Of a stretch of 64,000 bases of DNA, positions 45,702 through 53,774 are shown piece after piece; position 1 is the first letter of the stretch, and the number at the start of each line of letters is the position of its first letter. A program made the position numbers and the translations under genes. This DNA is from Sulfurimonas sp. RIFOXYD12_FULL_33_39 (GTDB taxonomy: Bacteria > Campylobacterota > Campylobacteria > Campylobacterales > Sulfurimonadaceae). Where the stretch lies: contig MICF01000005.1 in the NCBI GenBank assembly GCA_001829785.1, positions 186,001 to 250,000 of the forward strand, given 5' to 3'. The notes under the pieces are model-generated. The model had not been told where the DNA came from and did no database searches. It saw only the letters and a list, made by a program, of their open reading frames with translations.

Positions 45702-46283
45702 TTATACACTTTTTGGGTTTATAAATTTCTCCTTGTTTTTTATCTTCTCAAATAATTTGCTATCATGCCAACTGTTTTGAACTTCACTGCTAAAGATAAT
45801 ATCATCTAAATCAATTAAGCCCATATTTAGAGAGTATGCATCCTCTCTAAAAGCCTGAGCATATCCGGTATCCGTCTCATGCGCTATTACACTGTTAAGT
45901 TTTACCTCTTTTTCACCGTTAACCGTAGTCGTAAGTTCTAAAAGCTTGTCTATAAGTATAAATATAACGCGTGAAAACTGCTCGGCTGAAGGAGAAACCG
46001 GAATAACAACCCATCTTGAAGAGTGTTTTTTCATATCCTCTATATACTCTTTGCTATCTTCGCTCCAGATAGCAATTGAGTGGTCAAAACTCTCTATCAA
46101 TGCTTTCATATTTTGCTTCATTAGTCCAAAATCATAAACCATTTGACCGTTATCCAAAAAATTTGACTCAAAAAGAAGTTCCACTTTGTAAGAGTGTCCG
46201 TGAAGCGAACTTCTGCATTTAACGGTAGAACAGCCTCTGACTATATGAGCGCTTTCGAATTTAAACATTTTTCTAATTATCAT
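45702..46283 (-). CDS. queD: 6-carboxytetrahydropterin synthase, QueD type
   Basis: QueD converts dihydroneopterin triphosphate to 6-carboxytetrahydropterin in queuosine synthesis. The 193-residue protein carries the zinc-binding histidines at FESAHIVRG and SSLHGHSYKVEL, and a conserved HETDTGYAQAF. It is longer than typical QueD (about 120-140 residues), as is usual in Campylobacterota. It lies 8 bp after queE, supporting the pathway call. A second possible function in pterin metabolism cannot be excluded. Confidence 0.87.
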   Translation of the reverse strand: MIIRKMFKFESAHIVRGCSTVKCRSSLHGHSYKVELLFESNFLDNGQMVYDFGLMKQNMKALIESFDHSIAIWSEDSKEYIEDMKKHSSRWVVIPVSPSAEQFSRVIFILIDKLLELTTTVNGEKEVKLNSVIAHETDTGYAQAFREDAYSLNMGLIDLDDIIFSSEVQNSWHDSKLFEKIKNKEKFINPKSV

Positions 46284-46291
46284 CTACTCTC

Positions 46292-47050
46292 CTAAACACC
46301 CTTATTTTTATCCCAAACTCTTATATGAAGCCTGTCACTAAAATTATATCCTTTTGATTTACAAAACTCGATAAGCGGCTCGGTATTTGCTTCGACTTCT
46401 TCTTTATTTCCGCCAAGAGGCATGCAGTAAACCGAAGTTGTAGGCGAATGAATAATTATCTCCTCTATCTCCTCTTCAAGTCCCAAATTAATAGACTCGG
46501 CATCAATTGAAAATTTAAAAAAAGCCTCTTTTGCATTGGTTGCAATAGAGTTTATTACATTACCTCTTACTCTTTTTCCAAAAGATTCATTTGAGTTTGA
46601 AAGCTTTATAGAAAGTGCAAATATACATTTTTTATAAATCGGATACTGTTCAAAATCTACATGTATAGAACCGTTTGTCTCAAAAGTAATTTTATGCCCT
46701 TGTACATGTAATGCTTCTAAAAATTCTACAAATATCGGCTCGCTAGCATATATTAGCGGCTCTCCGCCTGTTAGAACTATATCTACTTTTTTTGGCAGTT
46801 CGTACAAATTTAAAATATTTAACAGTTCTTTAGAGCTCTTTATGGGTATCCAGTTTTGTAAAAAGTGCTCTTTGTTAACGGCATATACCGTATCGCACCC
46901 TAAAACTTGAGTACCGTTAGGCGCTATTTCTTCACAACCAAAACCTTCACACTTCATATTGCAACCGCCAAATCGGAAAAAAAGTGATGGAGTACCGGTA
47001 TATCTCCCCTCGCCTTGAATAGAGTAAAAATGCTCAACCAAATATATCAT
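46292..47050 (-). CDS. queE: 7-carboxy-7-deazaguanine synthase
   Basis: QueE is a radical SAM enzyme that forms the deazaguanine ring of queuosine. The 252-residue protein has SIQGEGRYTGTPSLFFRFGGCNMKC in two recognisable parts; the iron-sulfur site is GCNMKCEGFGC, with three cysteines spaced three apart rather than the usual CxxxCxxC. A GGEPL motif for SAM follows. It overlaps the moaA stop by 1 bp and is followed by queD. It is the C. jejuni Cj0160c position. Confidence 0.9.
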   Translation of the reverse strand: MIYLVEHFYSIQGEGRYTGTPSLFFRFGGCNMKCEGFGCEEIAPNGTQVLGCDTVYAVNKEHFLQNWIPIKSSKELLNILNLYELPKKVDIVLTGGEPLIYASEPIFVEFLEALHVQGHKITFETNGSIHVDFEQYPIYKKCIFALSIKLSNSNESFGKRVRGNVINSIATNAKEAFFKFSIDAESINLGLEEEIEEIIIHSPTTSVYCMPLGGNKEEVEANTEPLIEFCKSKGYNFSDRLHIRVWDKNKGV

Positions 47051-48015
47051 CAGCCGCCAGTCTCATAAAATGCACGAGAAGAGACTTCACCATCATCTCC
47101 GCCCCAGCGATTTTTTTCAGGCTTATTCTTTACCACTTCTCTTAAAACTTCAGCAGCACCTTCTATATCTCCTGCTTTTATCGCTTTTCCAATACTTAGT
47201 GCCTCATCAAAATATAAACATGGTATAAGCTGTCCTTCTGCCGTTAAGCGAATACGATTGCACTGTTTACAAAAATCATCTTCATAAGGCTCTATAATTC
47301 CAAATCTATAACCGTCTTTCATACGATAATAGTGTGAAGGGGATGAACCGTCAAATCCCTCATCTTCAAACTCATATTGCTTTGCCAAAATTCCTAAAAG
47401 CTCAGGAGATTTCAATCCGCTAATCTCTTTTGCGGCAAACTGATTTTCCATGTATTCTATAAATCGTATCGACATATTTCGCTCTTTGCAATACTCTAAA
47501 ACATCTAAAATTTCATCAGCATTTACATTTTTCATAGGAACCATATTTACTTTTACTTTTAACCCAACGGCTCTTGCTTCTTCAACGCCTTCTAAAACAT
47601 TTTTTAAAACATCTTTACCTGCTATTTTCTGTGCAACTTCAGGTTTTAGTGTATCAATACTTACATTTAAACGTTTAAGTCCTGCATCTTTTAATTTTTG
47701 TGCTGTTGATTTAAGAAGAAATGCATTTGTAGTCATAGCCAAATCTATGTTAGGCTCATACTCGTAAATCATTTTTATAAATTTATCTAAATCTTCACGT
47801 AAAAGCGGCTCTCCGCCGGTAATACGGATTTTTTTAATTCCTTCGTCAATTGCAACTTTGACAAATAAAAAAAGTTCTTCAAATGTAAGAAGATTCTCTT
47901 TTGGCACCCATGAAAACGGTTTTTCAGGCATGCAGTATTGACATCTAAAATTACATCTCTCAGTTACGGAGATACGAAGATAATCAACAACTCTCTCATA
48001 GCTATCTATTAGCAT
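47050..48015 (-). CDS. moaA: GTP 3',8-cyclase MoaA
   Basis: MoaA catalyses the first step of molybdenum cofactor synthesis, rearranging GTP. The 321-residue protein has the radical SAM cluster [15 protein letters not shown], the GGEPLLRED motif, and a second cluster near the C-terminus at [20 protein letters not shown]. It ends in the expected double glycine (TGG), needed for the enzyme. It leads a moaA-queE-queD run. AGGA lies seven bases before the ATG. Confidence 0.96.
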   Translation of the reverse strand: MLIDSYERVVDYLRISVTERCNFRCQYCMPEKPFSWVPKENLLTFEELFLFVKVAIDEGIKKIRITGGEPLLREDLDKFIKMIYEYEPNIDLAMTTNAFLLKSTAQKLKDAGLKRLNVSIDTLKPEVAQKIAGKDVLKNVLEGVEEARAVGLKVKVNMVPMKNVNADEILDVLEYCKERNMSIRFIEYMENQFAAKEISGLKSPELLGILAKQYEFEDEGFDGSSPSHYYRMKDGYRFGIIEPYEDDFCKQCNRIRLTAEGQLIPCLYFDEALSIGKAIKAGDIEGAAEVLREVVKNKPEKNRWGGDDGEVSSRAFYETGG

Positions 48016-48100
48016 TAATTTTCCTATTTAATTGTTGTATGTATTATATCTTTTAGAGCTAAAATAAAGTTTGATGAGAATCATAAAAATTGAAAACTGC

Positions 48101-48140
48101 GAGGAAGTGGATTGCTTCACTTCGCTCGCACTGTCGAAGT
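48101..48140. repeat. Dispersed GATTGCTTCACTT element with hairpin (copy C)
   Basis: This gap sequence contains GATTGCTTCACTT, shared with copies near 36430 and 50890, and a small stem ACTTCG (48119-48124) with CGAAGT (48135-48140). It lies right after the SHOCT lipoprotein stop. It may end that transcript or be a worn repeat. Confidence 0.5.
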
Positions 48141-48144
48141 AGTT

Positions 48145-48774
48145 TTATTTGGAGATTATTTGAGATTTTAGAGTTTTAAATTCTTCGTCAGTTAAAGCGC
48201 CTTTTTCTTTTAATTTATACGCTTTTTCCAATTCATCAATCTTTGATGTAGATTTAACTGTTGAGACTTGAACACTTGGTTCCTCTTTTTTTGACTCACT
48301 TGTGCCGACTAATTCAGTAATAACGTTGTTTACATCTTCCAAAACTGAACCGGCAAGTCCTGTTTTAACAATCTCTTCTTTAGCAATCTCTTTTGAGATA
48401 TTTTCAAAGCTAAAGCCACCGTTTTGTAAATTATCTCTTATTCTAAGATAGTAAGTTTCCCCGACTTTTAAGTCCAAAGTAACAGATTTTTCCTCGATAC
48501 TATCTCTTGTTGCGGAAAATTTAATCTTTTGAGGCTTTAAATCAAATAACATGTACTCATTGCTTTTAATTCTACCCTCAACACTTTTATCATTTATTCT
48601 GATTGTGAAGTTCTGGCTAGAACTACCATCTGCTAATTCACTATAATTTGGCATATATATGTAAGCTATGGAAGCATCTTCAACCGGCGCACTCTCTTTG
48701 AAAGGAACTTTACTTCCACATCCTGTCATTAGTAACAATGAGACCGCAGTTATTAATATTTTGATTTTTTTCAT
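48145..48774 (-). CDS. DUF2846-like lipoprotein with C-terminal SHOCT motif
   Basis: This is a 209-residue lipoprotein. The signal peptide ends in the lipobox LLLMTGCG, with Cys 19 as the lipid site. The middle domain (about 30-145) resembles DUF2846-type beta proteins, with FTIRINDKSVEG and KVGETYYLRIRDN. The last 32 residues (KIDELEKAYKLKEKGALTDEEF and on) are a SHOCT motif, a short oligomerisation helix pair often found at the end of such proteins. Function unknown. It follows the porin gene's promoter region downstream only by position; it has its own promoter. Confidence 0.75.
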   Translation of the reverse strand: MKKIKILITAVSLLLMTGCGSKVPFKESAPVEDASIAYIYMPNYSELADGSSSQNFTIRINDKSVEGRIKSNEYMLFDLKPQKIKFSATRDSIEEKSVTLDLKVGETYYLRIRDNLQNGGFSFENISKEIAKEEIVKTGLAGSVLEDVNNVITELVGTSESKKEEPSVQVSTVKSTSKIDELEKAYKLKEKGALTDEEFKTLKSQIISK

Positions 48775-48858
48775 CTGTACTCTTTTTTATTTTGATTAGA
48801 TTAAATTATATCATAATGAGTTAAATATTATATAAGAGAAAGAGGATTTAAATAGATA

Positions 48859-48880
48859 CTCTCAAGCAAAAGCTTGAGAG
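48859..48880 (-). terminator. Terminator hairpin after the major porin gene
   Basis: CTCTCAAGC (48859-48867) and GCTTGAGAG (48872-48880) form a perfect 9-bp stem with a 4-base loop, 29 bp past the porin stop. A second dyad, AATAAACAT (48881-48889) with ATGTTTATT (48902-48910), reaches into the stop codon. Two hairpins in a row suit a very highly expressed gene. Confidence 0.7.
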
Positions 48881-48908
48881 AATAAACATCTATAATATAA
48901 AATGTTTA

Positions 48909-50144
48909 TTAGAAGTTGTAACGAGCAACAAGACGAACTAAATCTTGACCATCAGCTGCACCAGCTGCAGCATCCCAAGATTGGTTAACGTAAGCAGCTA
49001 AGAAATCTACACCGCCAGCTTTAACTTTGTAAATTAACTCTAAGTCAGTTAAATCTTTTGGAACAGCAATATTGCGGTTATCATCAGTCATTGTACCTTG
49101 AGCGATAATTGTACCTGCGCTACCAAGACTATAAGCAGCTTTTAACATGTAAGTGTCATTGTCTGAATATAAAGATGATTGATTAAGAATCATTTGAGTA
49201 TATAGTGGAGTTTTTACACCGCCAGTATTTTTTATTCCTACAGTTCCGTCATCAACAGTTGTATAAGCAGCCATTAAAGTTAGAGCATCAACTTTCATAC
49301 CAACTTTTAAACCTAAAGCACTAGTATCTGTTAAGCCAGCAGCATCCGGTGAAATTTGTCCACCTTGAATACCAAAGTTAAGTCCCATTGGTAAATCTTT
49401 ACCAGCTATAGCTACATCACCCCAAAAAATATCTGCATCAACAGATCCAGCTACATTTGATACTGAATAGTATGTACCTGTTACAGTAGCCATTGGAATA
49501 GATTTATTTTGAACAGTTAGCATATAAGCTGTACCATCTACAGTACCTGCTGTTGTAGTAAGATCTCCAAATGCTGACATATTTGATCCAACATTGTTGT
49601 AGTTTCCTCCACCAACATAAGCACCAACTAAAGTAGTGTTTGGAATATCAGTGTTAACAACTAAAGCAGCATCAAAAGTATTTTTAAATACATTCCATCC
49701 CTCAGAGTATGCAAACGGTGAAAGAGATTGAGGAAGTTCTTGACGACCAAGTTTTACAGTTGTATTAGCAATTTTTTTAGCAACATACAATTGGCTTAAA
49801 TAAACATCATCAGAAATACTGTTTTCAGTTATTCCACCGTTAACATTTTGCATAGTATTAGAAACAATATTTTTCTCTAAACCTAATGTTCCTAAATAGT
49901 TGATTTGTGAACCAAAAGTAAAGCCATTTTTAAGATCTGCATCCAAATTTAATTGAAGACCAGCATTAGCTCTTCCTGTTGCTTGATCAAAAAGGTCTGG
50001 CGAACCTGCACCGTTATTAGCTAGTGTTTGATAGTAAACTACCGCTTGACCAGTTGTTGTAATATCGATACCCTTATCTGCAGCCATTGCTGTAGTTGCA
50101 ATTAGTGACGCTGCTACTATTGACATTTTTACTATTTTTCTCAT
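48909..50144 (-). CDS. Major outer-membrane porin
   Basis: This is a 411-residue barrel protein with a signal peptide (residues 1-21, ending TAMA) and a C-terminal phenylalanine (VARYNF). The mature part starts DKGIDITTTGQAVVYYQT, a Campylobacterota porin-type start. The barrel is made of amphipathic strands with Gly/Asn-rich turns. Signs of high expression are the double terminator after the gene and a good AGGAG site before it. A large symmetric dyad lies just upstream. Ion or sugar preference cannot be read. Confidence 0.83.
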   Translation of the reverse strand: MRKIVKMSIVAASLIATTAMAADKGIDITTTGQAVVYYQTLANNGAGSPDLFDQATGRANAGLQLNLDADLKNGFTFGSQINYLGTLGLEKNIVSNTMQNVNGGITENSISDDVYLSQLYVAKKIANTTVKLGRQELPQSLSPFAYSEGWNVFKNTFDAALVVNTDIPNTTLVGAYVGGGNYNNVGSNMSAFGDLTTTAGTVDGTAYMLTVQNKSIPMATVTGTYYSVSNVAGSVDADIFWGDVAIAGKDLPMGLNFGIQGGQISPDAAGLTDTSALGLKVGMKVDALTLMAAYTTVDDGTVGIKNTGGVKTPLYTQMILNQSSLYSDNDTYMLKAAYSLGSAGTIIAQGTMTDDNRNIAVPKDLTDLELIYKVKAGGVDFLAAYVNQSWDAAAGAADGQDLVRLVARYNF

Positions 50145-50179
50145 TTATTTCTCCTGTTTTTGTCTCTTTATCACCCATA

Positions 50180-50227
50180 TAGAAGTGATACCTTTGTGAT
50201 AAAATTATCACTCAAGTATCACTTCTA
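50180..50227. promoter_or_regulatory. Nested 48-bp palindrome upstream of the major porin
   Basis: Outer arms TAGAAGTGATAC (50180-50191) and GTATCACTTCTA (50216-50227) are perfect 12-bp inverted copies. Inside, GTGATAA (50196-50202) and TTATCAC (50205-50211) form a second dyad with exactly the same centre. GTGATA therefore occurs four times, two on each strand. It lies 36 bp before the porin ATG and could be a multi-site operator or a 5' UTR hairpin. Confidence 0.7.
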
Positions 50228-50388
50228 ATTATGTGAAAAATTACGACTTGACATATTCTACACCCCCAATTTTTAAATTAAGTTTAAACCAACTCTTTTA
50301 TTCATAATTTGTTTACTTATTGTTATTAATTATACATTTTAAGTCATATTTTGCATATTCTAGGCATTTAAATGACTCTTTAATCTGT

Positions 50389-50394
50389 TATAAT
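50389..50394 (+). promoter_or_regulatory. -10 element of the RDD gene, only 6 bp before the ATG
   Basis: A perfect TATAAT ends six bases before the ATG at 50401. With the usual spacing, transcription would begin at or next to the start codon, so the message would have almost no leader. Confidence 0.5.
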
Positions 50395-50400
50395 TACGCT

Positions 50401-50868
50401 ATGAGATTTAGAAAACTTAAAAAAAACAACAAATTATTAGATGTAAAGTTAGCGCAAAAGTATTTTTATGCGCCATATAACTATAGGGTTAAAGCGTTCA
50501 TAACAGATATGTTTATGATATATGCACCTATACTTTATGGTATAGCCTATGTAGCAATGAATGGGAAAGATGATTTTCAATCCTCGCAGCTAGCACCTTT
50601 TGTAGGAGTTTCTCTTTATGGGCTTATTTATGCGACACTTTTAAGCAAGTTCGGACAGACCCCTGGAAAAAAAGCTTACGAAATAAAAGTTGTTGATGAT
50701 AAAACAGGAAATAATATAAGTTTTTTTAAAGCAATTTTAAGATTTGTTGCTTTTTTATTTACTGCAACTACACTTTTAGGACTTTTTATCCCTTTTTATA
50801 GAAAAGACAAAAAAGCTCTTCATGATTTAATTAGCAATACAATTGTTGTAGTAATAAAGAGACAATAG
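50401..50868 (+). CDS. RDD family membrane protein
   Basis: This is a 155-residue protein with the RDD domain. The conserved arginine and aspartates lie in YRVKAFITDMFMIYAP at the start, followed by about three membrane segments (38-60, 75-95, 118-140), and GQTPGKKAYEIKVVDD. The role of RDD proteins is mostly unknown; some transport sodium or small molecules. The frame is open 27 codons further upstream, but the ATG at 50401 gives the normal domain start, while the earlier part overlaps the promoter. It may be leaderless. It is convergent with petC and shares a terminator with it. Confidence 0.8.
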   Translation: MRFRKLKKNNKLLDVKLAQKYFYAPYNYRVKAFITDMFMIYAPILYGIAYVAMNGKDDFQSSQLAPFVGVSLYGLIYATLLSKFGQTPGKKAYEIKVVDDKTGNNISFFKAILRFVAFLFTATTLLGLFIPFYRKDKKALHDLISNTIVVVIKRQ

Positions 50869-50870
50869 AG

Positions 50871-50906
50871 TTCTTGATAACTATTCTTTTAGATTGCTTC
50901 ACTTAG
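50871..50906. repeat. Dispersed repeat, partial copy (copy B)
   Basis: About 36 bases here match 36408-36443 with only a few changes, including ATAACTA, TTTTAGATTGCTT and ACTT. It follows the RDD stop directly. The second half of the palindrome seen at 36488 is missing. Confidence 0.55.
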
Positions 50907-50969
50907 TTTGCGATGACTAAAGATTTGTAATGGTATAAAATTGGGAGACATAGGAAGTAGTAAAATTAT

Positions 50970-50999
50970 ATCTTACCTCAAGAAGAGGTAAGATTTTTT
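50970..50999. terminator. Bidirectional terminator between the RDD gene and petC
   Basis: ATCTTACCTC (50970-50979), a five-base loop, and GAGGTAAGAT (50985-50994) form a perfect 10-bp stem followed by a T-run. It lies between convergent genes, 8 bp past the petC stop, and should stop transcripts from both. Confidence 0.8.
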
Positions 51000-51002
51000 A
51001 AA

Positions 51003-51950
51003 TTAGTGCAACTCTCTCCACACTTGTTTTTTCCAAAGCAGTGCGAAAATAGCAAATATGATAGCAAAAATCATTACATTTTTACCAACAGACGCTCTCT
51101 CATGTCTTTTTGTATCGCCAGCATCTGCTAGATACTCAATAACTTTCTCAGCAGTATCAGCAGTAACACCAACTCTAGGCATTGCAGTACCAGCTAATTG
51201 GTTTTGAGGGTTTTCCACAAAAGTGCTTATGAAGTGCTCTCCGCGAGAACGAATATACATACTTAAATCTGGAGGCAATTTACCCATATATTTTGTAAGT
51301 GATTCTTGATACTCTAACACTTTTATATCAAATGCCAAAGACTCTTTTTCAAATTTGAACTCAGGCTTTGTACCAATTTGAGTCCATTTTTCATAAGAGA
51401 CTGCATGACATCTTCCACAAGCATTTTCATATGCCATAGTAGGAGTCAATTCCTCTTTGCTCACAGCAATAGATTGTAAGTATGTAACCATATCCGCAAT
51501 TTCTTGATCTATGTCTCCGCCAGCACCATAAAATGGAACCATCGGGTGCATTTGACCTTTAGCAGCATCAAACTTATGCTCTACTTTTAGTGCATGAGCA
51601 GGATTTTTAATTAAATCTGCCAAAAATTTAGCATCATATACAACTCCAGCATTACTTAAATCAGGTGGATTTACACCATAACTTCCAGCAGCTGTAACTG
51701 CGTCCATTGCTGCAGGCATACTCTCTTTATTAATTGAGTGACAACCAGTACATCCTGCTGCCCCTGTAACTAAAACTTTACCGTTTTGTGCATTACCTGT
51801 TTTACTAATCGGCGACAAATCTGCATAAGCAAAATTTTCTCCCTCTACATGTTTATGCATTTGAGAGTGTGCAAACGGCTCAACTAACCAATAAGTTAGG
51901 AGAGTAAAAGCAACAACAACAACCAGTATTAAAGGTTCTTTATTTTTCAT
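51003..51950 (-). CDS. petC: Cytochrome bc1 complex, di-heme cytochrome c1 subunit
   Basis: PetC carries electrons from the Rieske protein to soluble cytochrome c. The protein of about 315 residues has an N-terminal membrane segment and two heme sites, GCTGCHS and ACGRCHAV. Near the C-terminus, VMIFAIIFAIFALLW is a membrane anchor. Two hemes are the Campylobacterota form of this subunit. The frame is open nine codons upstream, inside petB, but the ATG at 51950 has AAGGAG six bases before it and is preferred. Last gene of petABC. Confidence 0.92.
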   Translation of the reverse strand: MKNKEPLILVVVVAFTLLTYWLVEPFAHSQMHKHVEGENFAYADLSPISKTGNAQNGKVLVTGAAGCTGCHSINKESMPAAMDAVTAAGSYGVNPPDLSNAGVVYDAKFLADLIKNPAHALKVEHKFDAAKGQMHPMVPFYGAGGDIDQEIADMVTYLQSIAVSKEELTPTMAYENACGRCHAVSYEKWTQIGTKPEFKFEKESLAFDIKVLEYQESLTKYMGKLPPDLSMYIRSRGEHFISTFVENPQNQLAGTAMPRVGVTADTAEKVIEYLADAGDTKRHERASVGKNVMIFAIIFAIFALLWKKQVWRELH

Positions 51951-51960
51951 CCTATTCTCC

Positions 51961-53175
51961 TTACGCTTTTTTTTCATTTTTAGTTATAAATGGAAGAGCT
52001 ACCCATAATATAATAAATAGTAGTGCCGCAACTAAACCTATAGTACTAAATATACCTTCTGGAGGTAATTTACCCATAGCTGTTAATACAATCATATCTA
52101 CCAAAAGTATCCAAAACCATATATTAAACGCTCCACGACGACTTGCAGGAACTGCATTTGGACTTAAATCCAACCATGGCAACAACATAAAGATAACTTG
52201 TGCAAAACCAAATGCTATTAGACCGATATTTACAGAAAATGGACGAAGAATTTCGTACGACCATAAGAAATACCACTCAGGATAGATATGCGCAGGAGTT
52301 TTAAGTCCATCAGCAGGGTCAAAGTTTACAGGGTCAAGTGCAAATCCATATTGGAAAAATACAAGATAAAAGAAAAAAATTAAGTAGATACCTACAACCA
52401 TCATATCTTTACTCATAAAATCGTTAGCAAAACGCATAACTTTTGAACCGGCTTTATCACCTGCTAAATATTTTTTACTCTCTGCATGAAAATCAATCTC
52501 TTCACCGTCTTGATTATTAACATGTGGAATACGTAAAGCTGCGAAGTGAAGCCCGATTAATCCCATAATTGCTAATGGTAAAAGAAGTACGTGAAGCATA
52601 AAGAAACGAGTTAAGAATGCTTGTGCCGGAACATAATCTCCACGAATCCACTCAACTAAACCGTCCATATGTAATCCGCCAAGACTAAAAATATTTGTAA
52701 TAACCATACCTGCCCAGTAACTCATTTGTCCCCATGGCAACATGTAACCAGAAAACGCTTCAGCCGAGAAAGTAACAAAAAGTAGCATACCTGAAATCCA
52801 AATCATCTCACGACCCTTTTTGTAAGAACCGTAATAGATACCTGTAAACATGTGAATATAGATAACTAAGAAAACAACTGATGCAGCAACACCGTGAACA
52901 TGTCTCCATAACCATCCAAAATCAACATCTCTCATAATCGTATAGTTTACGCTATAGAATGCATCTTTAACATCTGGTTGATAGTACATTAACAAGAAAA
53001 TACCTGAAACTAACAGTAGTGCGAAAGTTATCGCTAAAACCATACCCATTGCCCATAAAAAGTTAATATTTTTTGGAATCCAATACTCAGATGCCATAAC
53101 TTTTTCAACTTTTTCAACTGCTAAACGTTGGTTCAACCAATCTTTAACACTTGTTGCTTTTGTAAAATGTGCCAT
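51961..53175 (-). CDS. petB: Cytochrome bc1 complex, cytochrome b subunit
   Basis: PetB oxidises quinol and holds two b hemes. The 404-residue protein has about eight to nine membrane segments. It shows WRHVHGVAASVVFLVIYIHM with heme histidines, GYMLPWGQMSYWA at the Qo site and the PEWYFLWSYEILR motif. It is a single long cytochrome b, not split into b6 and subunit IV. It sits between petA and petC. Its 3' end is followed by the petC ribosome site. Confidence 0.96.
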   Translation of the reverse strand: MAHFTKATSVKDWLNQRLAVEKVEKVMASEYWIPKNINFLWAMGMVLAITFALLLVSGIFLLMYYQPDVKDAFYSVNYTIMRDVDFGWLWRHVHGVAASVVFLVIYIHMFTGIYYGSYKKGREMIWISGMLLFVTFSAEAFSGYMLPWGQMSYWAGMVITNIFSLGGLHMDGLVEWIRGDYVPAQAFLTRFFMLHVLLLPLAIMGLIGLHFAALRIPHVNNQDGEEIDFHAESKKYLAGDKAGSKVMRFANDFMSKDMMVVGIYLIFFFYLVFFQYGFALDPVNFDPADGLKTPAHIYPEWYFLWSYEILRPFSVNIGLIAFGFAQVIFMLLPWLDLSPNAVPASRRGAFNIWFWILLVDMIVLTAMGKLPPEGIFSTIGLVAALLFIILWVALPFITKNEKKA

Positions 53176-53187
53176 AATTCCTCCCCC

Positions 53188-53712
53188 TTAAAGCGTTATG
53201 CCGCTATCTTTCATAGCTTTATATTCCGGACCTACTTCGCCAAGAACAATTTTAGTACCCTCAATTTTGAATGGAGGAATATCAAATGCGCGTGGTGGTG
53301 GAACTTTTGTTACTTCACCTGCCCAGTTAAACTGACCGCCGTGACAAGCACATAAAAAAGACTTCTCTGCAGCGTTATACCCTGGAATACAGCCTAAGTG
53401 TGTACATAAACCGATAGCTAACATAAAATGAGAATCGCCTACAACGACATCTCTGGCTTTTTGGCTCTCTGTTTGACTAGCAACCATTTCAGGAGTTTTT
53501 TTCAAAACGAAAATTGGTTTTCCTCTCCATTTTTCCGTTATTAACTCACCCTCTGGATATATTGTCATATCAAGAGTTGTGAAACCGGCAGCTTTAACAC
53601 TCGGAAGCGGATCCCAAGTCTTTTTCATTGCAACCAATGAACCAACTGCACCAACACCTGCTACGGCGCCAAATGCTTTACCCATAAAACCTCTACGGCT
53701 ACTGTTATGCAT
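53188..53712 (-). CDS. petA: Cytochrome bc1 complex, Rieske iron-sulfur subunit
   Basis: PetA passes electrons from quinol to cytochrome c1 through a [2Fe-2S] cluster. The 174-residue protein has a Tat-type signal anchor (SRRGFMGKAFG) and a membrane segment at about 10-28. The cluster ligands lie in CTHLGCIP and CACHGGQF. It leads the petABC operon, 12 bp before petB. The 62 bp upstream, toward the PseG-like gene, hold its promoter. Confidence 0.95.
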   Translation of the reverse strand: MHNSSRRGFMGKAFGAVAGVGAVGSLVAMKKTWDPLPSVKAAGFTTLDMTIYPEGELITEKWRGKPIFVLKKTPEMVASQTESQKARDVVVGDSHFMLAIGLCTHLGCIPGYNAAEKSFLCACHGGQFNWAGEVTKVPPPRAFDIPPFKIEGTKIVLGEVGPEYKAMKDSGITL

Positions 53713-53774
53713 GTTTGCTCTCTCTTTCTTGTAAAATTTAAATGCTGATTATATACTAAAATATATTTAAGTAA

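Larger units (their letters stand above)
50145..50400. other. Intergenic region between the divergent porin and RDD genes
   Basis: This 256-bp gap is the longest between annotated genes. It holds the nested palindrome at 50180-50227 and an extra ATCAC half-site near 50170. Further right, a TTGACA-like element lies at 50248-50253, and the -10 TATAAT of the RDD gene at 50389-50394. I see no small ORF with a ribosome site. Confidence 0.6.
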
